From NCBI RefSeq assembly GCF_030551875.1, contig NZ_JAUOZU010000007.1, positions 496,001-560,000 of the forward strand: a stretch of 64,000 nt of DNA. Direction: 5' to 3'. This document shows positions 58,568 to 64,000 of this stretch, one piece after another; the stretch's first letter is position 1; each line of letters opens with the position of its first letter. Both the position numbers and the translations under genes were made by a program. A model generated the notes under the pieces. The model was not told where the DNA came from. It searched no databases and saw only the letters and a program-made list of their open reading frames with translations. Source of the stretch: Fluviirhizobium alvei (GTDB lineage Bacteria; Pseudomonadota; Alphaproteobacteria; Rhizobiales; Rhizobiaceae).

Positions 58568-61500
58568 TCAATTCGCAAGAACGCGCTGCGGCGGGAAGGT
58601 GATTTCCACCAGCGTTCCCTCGTTGGGCGCGGAATGGATCGAGAAGAGCGCCCGATTGGCTTCCGTCATGGCCTTGGTCAGGGGCAAGCCGAGCCCGGTT
58701 CCATCACCACGCTTGCGACTGCCCGGAGAAACCTGGCCGAAGGGCTTCATCGCCTGTTCAAGCTCGGCCCGCGACATGCCGACACCGGTATCGCGGATCT
58801 TCAGCGACACGGATCCCGACGGTTCGTAGGCCGTCGACACCACGATCTGTCCACCCGGCTGGGTGAAACGGATCGCGTTGGCCAGAATGTTGATCGCGAT
58901 CTGCTTCACCGATCGCAGATCGGCCACTACGTTCGGGACGGACTGCGACAACGAGGTGCGCACGATCACCCGCTGGGTATTGGCCTGCGGCTGCAGGAGC
59001 GACACTGCCTCGGAAATGCAGTCGTTGAGGCCGACGGCAACGAAATCGAGATCCATCTCGCCGGCTTCGATTTTCGAAATGTCGAGAAGGTCATTGACAA
59101 TATCAAGCACATGCCGCCCCGACCGACCGATATCGGCAGCATATTCGACATAACGGGCATGCCCCGCCGGACCGAAATGCTCGCTGGCGATCATGTCGGA
59201 GAAGCCGATGATCGCGTTCAGCGGCGTGCGGATCTCATGGCTCACGCGGGCCAGGAAATCGCTCTTGTGCTGGTTGGCCGTTTCCGCAGAACGCTTGGCA
59301 GCGCGCAATTCCTCCTCGGAACGCTTCCACTGGGTGATATCGCGGATCACGGCACAATAGCTGTCCGATCCCGGCATCCGCCCCATGGTCATGAACATCG
59401 GGATAAAGCCGCCCGAAGCCTCGCGGCCAATCACCTCACGGCCATCGTTGAGCACGCTGGCCACGCCATGGCCGGCCAGGCCCGCGAGATAATCCTGCAC
59501 CGCACGCTGGCTCTCATGGGCAAAGAGCATGGCAAAGGGCCGGCCGTTGATTTCGGCATCGTCATAGTTGAACAGCGCACTGGCGGAACGGTTCATCGAG
59601 CGGATACGCCCTTCGGTATCGAGCAGGACGACGCCATCCGTTGCCGTTTCGAGGATCGAGCGCAACTCGTCGACCTCGACCGAGAGTGCCGCCAGACGTC
59701 TGCGATCGGCGCCATCATCGACGACTGGTTTGGCAACCGACGGGATCGGCACAAGTGCCAGAAGCAGGGCCGCCACACCCTCGTAACGGATTGATTGCAG
59801 CCGCGCCGACACCGGCGACTGGGTTCCATCGGCACGAATGAGATAAACGCCCGCCTCTTCGCCCTCGCGGCGCAGGATAAGCGCATCCAGACCTCCGGCA
59901 GCTTGGAGCGCTGCAATCCCGTCATAACCCGTCAGCCGGCGGAATTCCGCATTCACCGCAATCAGATCATCGCCGGCGTGAATGAGAATGGCGAGCGGCA
60001 CCATATCGATCGAAGCAGCCGTCAGGCCGCGCTCCCGGTCCGAGAGGTCGATGACATCGGCGTCAGTGGCGGAATGCGCGGTTTGCTCTGCCTCACCTTC
60101 TTCGGTGGAAGGACCGGGCTGCTCTTCGTCAGATGCCGAAACGGGAGCGGCCTCGACCTCCTCCATCACGGAGACAAAATCATCATCCTGCTCGAAATCG
60201 CCATCAACCTCATCGCCATCCTCGAAAGGACGACCCACCGTCTCAAGCTGGCGCGCGATCTCACGGAACGCGGCCTGTTCGGCCTGGCTCAGACCGTCAC
60301 GCGCCTTGGCGCGGCGCTCTTCAAGCAGCACGACCTTTTCGGAGAGGCCGGGCACCAGAGGCGGCACCTCGTTTGTCGCGGCGAATACCGGAACTTCGCC
60401 AGCAAAAGGATCTGGCGTATCCGCCATAACGTCTTCATCAGGCCGGGCATGATCGAAACCGGAATCACCCGCCATCTGTTCGCCATCGTCAGCCACAGGC
60501 TCTTCTTCGGTCGCGATCGATGCATTGACCACCGGTTCACCATCGCCTGTAATGTCGAAAGCCTCGGAAGCCTCTCCGCCCGTTACAGCCGCGATCGACA
60601 GGCCTATAGCGCGGTTGTCGATTTCCGCGTCGTTGACGCGAATTATGCCGAAACCGCGGAACCCGTCGAATTCGCGATTGCGCGAATAGGTCGGCAGCGC
60701 CGCCAGATCGACCGGAACCATCAGGTTGGTGCCTTCGATCGGCCAGCGGATGGTCCGGCCAGACCAGGTGTCGCGTCGTTCCAGAAGACCGCGGATCTCT
60801 CCGTTCGGATCGAACCCATAATCTTCGGCAAGCAACGCAAAGCTCTTGCCATTGATATCACCGCTCACCGGCCCCACAGTGCGGGCGAATTCCGGCGACA
60901 CTTCGGAAAAGCGACCGTCCGCACCGAGTTTCCAGACAAACCGGATCGGCCGGTTCTGCGGCTCGAACCGGAACGGTTCGCTTGTGAGCGGGCTTTCCGC
61001 ATCGATCGTCTCATGTGCTTGCGGCGCCGTCGCGGCCGCATCGGCAATGATGTCCGCTGCCGTCTCCGTCACGTCTTCGGCTTGAGCGACGGGTTCGAAT
61101 GGCTCATCCGCGACGGCTTCGTCAGCGGCAACCATCTCGGCCGATGCATCATCCTCGCGCTGAACTGCATGACTTACCACATCGTCCAGAACATCATCGG
61201 CCTGCGGTGCCTCGCCCTGAATGTCAGAGTCCGGAAACGCATCGGTTTCCTCGGCAACGGGTTCCGCCGTCATGCCGTCGGCCGCCACCTCGGAGACCAG
61301 GGTCTCCGGCAATTCAATCACGTCTGCGGCAGCATCGGCTGGCAGCGCTTCAACGATGTCGACTTGGTCGGTGACCACACTATTCCATTCAGGGATGCTC
61401 TCGACAACCGGATGATCCTCAGGTTCAGCAAGCGCGAACACCGGTTCGGCAGGTGCGGAAATCGCATCCGCCTCGGGAGGATCCATCAGGCCAAGCACGG

Positions 61501-62158
61501 TTTCGACACAGAACATCAGGTTGAGCGACGGCTGATCGGACAGTTTGCCGATCGCAGCCGGAAGATAGCCCGCACCCGAAGGGATCGGCCGCTTGATCAG
61601 ACGATCGGCATCCCGATCGGCAGCCACGATCAGGCTTTTCGCAGTCGCCTCGGAAATGCCGAGCGTTGCAAAGCGCGGCGAAGCGGCCAGAACACGACCT
61701 TCTCCATCAAGCACGGCCATGTGCGTATCGGGGTCATCGAACCCTTCGAGCATGGCGGAATAGCGGTGCTCAGGATTGTTTCCTCCCGCCGCCATCGGTG
61801 CCGAAAACATGATCACAGTCTCGCCCGGCCGGATGGCAATGCGGCTCACTTCAGCTGGCGTCGTTGTGCTGCGGAAGCCGGAGGCCACGCGCATGGCAAA
61901 GCCCAGCCGATCTCCGACGCCGGCCAGTTGACCGACGGCCGAGGAAAGCTGGCGGAACGCCACCCCGTTCCTGTCGGGTCCATTGTCCAGCAGGTCATAG
62001 ATAAACTTTTCGCCAAACAGTTTCGCCCCGCGACCATTGGCCCAGAGCACGTCGTTCATGTCCTCGGAGAACAGCACGATCGCCTCACCGGCCGCAAAAC
62101 GTTCGCGAACATCCGGATGCACGGCTATGTCGATGAATGGGTATTGCACCTGGGGCAT
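58568..62158 (-). CDS. PdhS/PleC-DivJ-type PAS sensor histidine kinase with long acidic linker
   Basis: A 1196-residue cytoplasmic kinase. N-terminal sensor region (about 1-235), a low-complexity acidic Ala/Glu/Asp/Val-rich linker (about 235-390), a PAS-like region (PIRFVWKLGADGRFSEVS, about 400-520), a second acidic linker, two further PAS domains (about 740-950; ETATDGVVLLDTEGRIRSMN) and the kinase core: H-box VSHEIRTPLNAIIGFS with H974, N-box NILANAIRF, G1 DTGVGMS and G2 GTGLGLPLTKAM. This H-box and layout match rhizobial/Brucella PdhS-family kinases that set DivK phosphorylation and polarity. I choose the ATG at 62158 (MPQVQYPFIDIAVHPDV). No membrane helices are seen. Confidence 0.85.
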   Translation of the reverse strand: MPQVQYPFIDIAVHPDVRERFAAGEAIVLFSEDMNDVLWANGRGAKLFGEKFIYDLLDNGPDRNGVAFRQLSSAVGQLAGVGDRLGFAMRVASGFRSTTTPAEVSRIAIRPGETVIMFSAPMAAGGNNPEHRYSAMLEGFDDPDTHMAVLDGEGRVLAASPRFATLGISEATAKSLIVAADRDADRLIKRPIPSGAGYLPAAIGKLSDQPSLNLMFCVETVLGLMDPPEADAISAPAEPVFALAEPEDHPVVESIPEWNSVVTDQVDIVEALPADAAADVIELPETLVSEVAADGMTAEPVAEETDAFPDSDIQGEAPQADDVLDDVVSHAVQREDDASAEMVAADEAVADEPFEPVAQAEDVTETAADIIADAAATAPQAHETIDAESPLTSEPFRFEPQNRPIRFVWKLGADGRFSEVSPEFARTVGPVSGDINGKSFALLAEDYGFDPNGEIRGLLERRDTWSGRTIRWPIEGTNLMVPVDLAALPTYSRNREFDGFRGFGIIRVNDAEIDNRAIGLSIAAVTGGEASEAFDITGDGEPVVNASIATEEEPVADDGEQMAGDSGFDHARPDEDVMADTPDPFAGEVPVFAATNEVPPLVPGLSEKVVLLEERRAKARDGLSQAEQAAFREIARQLETVGRPFEDGDEVDGDFEQDDDFVSVMEEVEAAPVSASDEEQPGPSTEEGEAEQTAHSATDADVIDLSDRERGLTAASIDMVPLAILIHAGDDLIAVNAEFRRLTGYDGIAALQAAGGLDALILRREGEEAGVYLIRADGTQSPVSARLQSIRYEGVAALLLALVPIPSVAKPVVDDGADRRRLAALSVEVDELRSILETATDGVVLLDTEGRIRSMNRSASALFNYDDAEINGRPFAMLFAHESQRAVQDYLAGLAGHGVASVLNDGREVIGREASGGFIPMFMTMGRMPGSDSYCAVIRDITQWKRSEEELRAAKRSAETANQHKSDFLARVSHEIRTPLNAIIGFSDMIASEHFGPAGHARYVEYAADIGRSGRHVLDIVNDLLDISKIEAGEMDLDFVAVGLNDCISEAVSLLQPQANTQRVIVRTSLSQSVPNVVADLRSVKQIAINILANAIRFTQPGGQIVVSTAYEPSGSVSLKIRDTGVGMSRAELEQAMKPFGQVSPGSRKRGDGTGLGLPLTKAMTEANRALFSIHSAPNEGTLVEITFPPQRVLAN

Positions 62159-62399
62159 GGCGGACCTGAAAACGCGGAACCTGAACAAACGTCAACTGCC
62201 GCATTCGCGCGATCGTTAACGCATTCTTAATACTCCTTCGCCGCACGGCGGTCCAGAACGGCACGGGACCTATCGCTGCGAAGGGTTAATCATGCTGCAT
62301 CGCATTATTATGTTGCGCTGCACAATAAACCGTGCTATAAGAATAATCACAGTGATTAATTTGGCGTCCCAACCCATCGCCCTATCGAGAGGTAATAGC

Positions 62400-62852
62400 A
62401 TGTCCACGTTCAAGACCGATGACGTTTTCTCCTTCTCCAGCTTCGACCCGAGCAAGTTCACCGAGAGCTTCAAGGAATTCGCCGAAAAGGGTTCCTTGAA
62501 GACCAAGGAAACGCTCGCCAAGGTCAAGGAAGCCACCGAAGAAGCCTCCAAGACGGTTGAAGCCACCGTGCAGAACGCTCAGGCGGGCTCGGTCGAGTTC
62601 GGCCTCAAGGCAATCGAAATGCTGCGCACCAACACCGAAAACTCCTTCAGCCATCTTGAAGCCCTGCTCGGCGTGAAGTCCGTTTCCGAACTGTTCGAAC
62701 TGCAGACCGCTTTCCTGCGCAAGCAGGCCGAGCTCGCTGTCGAACAGGCCAAGGCATTGCAGGAGACCTCCAAGAAGGTTGCCGAAAATGTTTCCAAGCC
62801 GGGCAAGGACGCTGCCGAAAAGGCCATGTCGTCCATGAAGCTCAACGGCTGA
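62400..62852 (+). CDS. Phasin family protein
   Basis: A 150-residue, almost wholly helical amphipathic protein of the Phasin_2 group: FKEFAEKGSLKTKETLAKVK, TVEATVQNAQAGSVEFGLKA and LFELQTAFLRKQAELAVEQA. Phasins coat PHA granules; the PhaC enzyme at 35.6 kb is the obvious client, though not linked. The start at 62400 has GAGAGG 8 nt upstream. A 241-bp divergent region separates it from the kinase gene. Confidence 0.9.
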   Translation: MSTFKTDDVFSFSSFDPSKFTESFKEFAEKGSLKTKETLAKVKEATEEASKTVEATVQNAQAGSVEFGLKAIEMLRTNTENSFSHLEALLGVKSVSELFELQTAFLRKQAELAVEQAKALQETSKKVAENVSKPGKDAAEKAMSSMKLNG

Positions 62853-62876
62853 TCGGCAAGACCGCATCGATTTCGG

Positions 62877-62898
62877 AGGGCCGGTTCATTCCGGCCCT
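62877..62898 (+). terminator. Terminator after the phasin gene
   Basis: AGGGCCGG (62877-62884) and CCGGCCCT (62891-62898) form a perfect 8-bp stem with loop TTCATT, followed by TCGCGTTT. Confidence 0.75.
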
Positions 62899-63026
62899 TC
62901 GCGTTTCAGGTCCCAGGCAAACTGTGGAATTCGTCTTCGAGACAAAAATCCTGACGAAAGGGCTTGAAAAAAAATCCGTCGCCCCGTATGTGACCCCCAC
63001 GAATGCGATTTGTCGCAGACAGTCAT

Positions 63027-63103
63027 GCGGTTGTAGCTCAGTTGGTTAGAGCGCAGGATTGTGGCTCCTGAGGTCGGTGGTTCGAATCCACCCAACCGTA
63101 CCA
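63027..63103 (+). tRNA. tRNA-His (anticodon GTG), no encoded G-1
   Basis: Acceptor GCGGTTG pairs with CAACCGT (one G-U), D-arm GCTCAGTTGGTTAGAGC, anticodon stem CAGGA/TCCTG around TTGTGGC (anticodon GTG at 63061-63063), T-arm GGTGGTTCGAATCCACC, discriminator A63100 and encoded CCA. The base before the acceptor is T, not G, and the discriminator is A, the atypical alphaproteobacterial tRNA-His form. Confidence 0.96.
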
Positions 63104-63163
63104 CTCTTTATGCAAAGAATTCAGCCACATTATGCCGCGACGCGGATGCGTCTTGCCGCACAA

Positions 63164-64000
63164 TCACTCCCTCAAGAATTGCAGTAACCAACGCGTCAGC
63201 GGATCCTGGTCGTTGCGGCGATGCCAGAACACCGAAACCGGAAAGCGTCGTATATCGAGCGGAGGCTCGGCTACCGCCAACCCGAAGCCGGGCGCGAAAT
63301 CCCGGGCAATCCGGCTCGGAACGGTTACGATGGCATCGGATGAGGCAACGACCGCAAACGCTGGCAAAAACGAGGGCAGTCCGAGCACGATGCGCCTCGT
63401 CCTGCCAAGCGCTTCCAGCCGGTCGTCTACCACCCCGCGCAAATCGCCGCCCGGAGAAACGAGAACATGGTTTGCCGCGCAATAGGCATCCAGTGACAAA
63501 TCCGGCGCGTCCGGCAGTATTGCCGGTTTTCCGACAACGAGAAACGACTCATCATAGATTTTCTTGCGGATAAGGACGTCCGGCGCCTCCCAGACATAGC
63601 CGAGTGCCAGATCTGCCCGCCCATCCACCAGCGCTTCGACCGCCGCGCGACGACCAAGCGGAATCACCGAGAAAGCCAGCTTTGGTGCCAGATGCGCCAC
63701 ACGTTCGACCAACCGTGGCACCAACACGGATTGTTCCGCATCGAGCGCGGCAATGCGAACAACACCTTCCGCCAGTGTCGGCTCGAACGCACGCGCTGAC
63801 TTGAGAGCCGAACGCAGCGCCGAGACCGCCTGGGCCACTGGCAATTCCAGCGCCAGAGCCGTTGCCGTTGGCTCCATGCCATGAGGCAGGCGAAGGAAAA
63901 GCGGATCCCCGAAGACATCCCGCAGGCGCTTCAAGGCCTGACTGATGGCCGATTGCGTGAGGCTGAGTTCGGCCGCGACCAGTGCCGCCTTCCGGTGACG
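63164..64000 (-). CDS. LysR family transcriptional regulator, 5' end beyond window
   Basis: The visible part is about 278 residues ending LTRWLLQFLRE. At the right edge the frame continues as RHRKAALVAAELSLTQSAIS and QALKRLRDVFGDPLFLR, which is the LysR helix-turn-helix, so only the first ~20 codons are missing. The effector domain follows (about 90-278 of the visible part; VRIAALDAEQSVLVPRLVER, DLALGYVWEAPDVLIRKKIY). Its target is probably to the right of the window. It converges with tRNA-His. Confidence 0.87.
   Translation of the reverse strand, partial: RHRKAALVAAELSLTQSAISQALKRLRDVFGDPLFLRLPHGMEPTATALALELPVAQAVSALRSALKSARAFEPTLAEGVVRIAALDAEQSVLVPRLVERVAHLAPKLAFSVIPLGRRAAVEALVDGRADLALGYVWEAPDVLIRKKIYDESFLVVGKPAILPDAPDLSLDAYCAANHVLVSPGGDLRGVVDDRLEALGRTRRIVLGLPSFLPAFAVVASSDAIVTVPSRIARDFAPGFGLAVAEPPLDIRRFPVSVFWHRRNDQDPLTRWLLQFLRE

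Noticed and set aside
59795-62230. 811-codon open frame opposite the PdhS-like kinase
   Set aside because: Antisense shadow of the kinase, with Arg/His-rich low-complexity composition and no domain.

Overview
The window looks like chromosomal DNA of an alphaproteobacterium of the Rhizobiales (Rhizobium, Agrobacterium, Shinella or a relative). Evidence is the high GC content, the density of ABC uptake operons each paired with a LacI, LysR or TetR regulator, an imuA-imuB-dnaE2 mutagenesis cassette behind a GTTC-N7-GTTC LexA box, a class I PHA synthase and a phasin, a PdhS-type cell-cycle kinase, a fused double-domain choline/betaine permease, and a tRNA-His with discriminator A and no encoded G-1. 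No plasmid, phage or conjugation genes are seen.

Layout. 1-2.4 kb: VOC protein fragment, rlmE and a Ppx/GppA phosphatase, all on the minus strand. 2.6-3.7 kb: tRNA-Gln, a small lipoprotein and a small membrane protein. 3.9-9.6 kb: an RNA-repair locus, with rtcR (minus) divergent from a sigma-54 promoter that drives rsr (Ro60 orthologue), then about 760 bp of non-coding DNA holding FIVE tandem Y-RNA-like, circularly permuted tRNA mimics, then rtcB and a terminator. rtcA is absent. 9.6-11.6 kb: 2OG-Fe(II) oxygenase with a LysR regulator. 11.8-16.5 kb: BMP-type (nucleoside-like) ABC importer, ending in a 271-bp MITE inserted at the stop codon of the last permease gene. 16.8-24.2 kb: DUF993 aldolase-like gene divergent from lacI-oxidoreductase-CoA transferase-enoyl-CoA hydratase-aldehyde dehydrogenase, with two matching palindromic operators. 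24.2-35.4 kb: second lacI, sugar ABC importer, two GMC oxidoreductases, SDR, Dabb protein and a glycerate-2-kinase-type enzyme. 35.6-45.3 kb: phaC, a dimethylglycine/sarcosine dehydrogenase-like gene, a choline-kinase-like gene and a choline/betaine ABC importer. 45.3-51.1 kb: dnaE2, imuB, imuA. 51.2-56.8 kb: branched-chain-type ABC importer with a divergent TetR. 56.8-62.2 kb: iron-type permease and the PdhS-like kinase. 62.4-64 kb: phasin, tRNA-His and a truncated LysR gene.

How it works together. Most of the window is scavenging: four complete importers, each coupled to oxidative or CoA-dependent catabolism. The standout is the rtcR-rsr-array-rtcB locus. The five units share a fold that can be drawn by hand: a terminal Ro-type stem with invariant CGAATGC and TCG(T/C)C strands, a second helix, an invariant ACTACA, a T-arm, an acceptor stem closed into a hairpin, a D-arm, and the return strands. 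The two stems covary between units. This fits expansion of a YrlA-type RNA into a string of tRNA-mimicking RNAs beside their binding protein (Rsr) and an RNA ligase (RtcB), all under control of a stress-responsive sigma-54 activator.
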